Positions 13,839-13,864 of a DNA stretch of 13,864 nt are shown in pieces (position 1 is the first letter of the stretch; each line of letters begins with the position of its first letter). Both the position numbers and the translations under genes were made by a program. The notes beneath the pieces are model-generated. The model was not told where the DNA came from. It saw only the letters and a program-made list of their open reading frames with translations, and did not search any database. Source of the DNA: Actinobacteria bacterium UBA4719 (lineage in GTDB: Bacteria; Actinomycetota; Actinomycetes; Actinomycetales; Dermatophilaceae); contig DHJN01000084.1 in NCBI GenBank assembly GCA_002404345.1, positions 1 through 13,864 of the forward strand, written 5' to 3'.

Positions 13839-13864
13839 TCCGTGCTGGAACCAGGCGGCGGCTG

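Overview
The window is GC-rich DNA with dense, mostly same-strand gene packing. It probably comes from a high-GC Gram-positive actinobacterium (Actinomycetota, perhaps Micrococcales). Evidence: a polyphosphate glucokinase, a type 1c methionine aminopeptidase with the actinobacterial N-terminal extension, a DUF664-type DinB protein, a small YWFNVNTG protein, and several start codons with a TAnnnT -10 box 6-7 nt upstream and no Shine-Dalgarno (leaderless style). No tRNA, rRNA, IS element or CRISPR was seen.

Layout. 1-1826 (minus): an 8-bp tandem array at the left edge, then a DinB/DUF664 protein and two unknown membrane proteins that read as one operon (1826 to 114). 1827-2013: a spacer with degenerate 20/23-bp repeats. 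2014-5010 (minus): a large secreted subtilisin-like protease with Ig and FlgD-like modules. 5011-5272: divergent spacer. 5273-8356 (plus): a metallo-beta-lactamase-fold hydrolase, then an ABC exporter ATPase and its permease. 8353-10060 (minus): map followed by ppgK, separated by a 16-bp tandem repeat; ppgK and the permease converge with interlocked stop codons. 10127-10315 (plus): a 62-aa conserved-type small protein. 10334-10804 (minus): SRPBCC/AHSA1-like protein. 10967-13825 (minus): nadE then panB, separated by two facing arrays of a 32-bp repeat.

Function. The right half is core metabolism: NAD synthesis (nadE), pantothenate/CoA synthesis (panB), N-terminal Met removal (map) and polyP-driven glucose phosphorylation (ppgK). 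The left half is more accessory: secreted protease, exporter, unknown membrane proteins.

The main surprise is in the gaps. Three unrelated tandem arrays (8, 16 and 32 bp units) each touch or contain the stop codon of a minus-strand gene. The nadE-panB gap holds four copies of a repeat on one strand facing three copies of a related repeat on the other, all with an exact 32-bp period. In the nadE-panB transcript these could fold into a long, register-shifting stem ending at the panB ribosome binding site.
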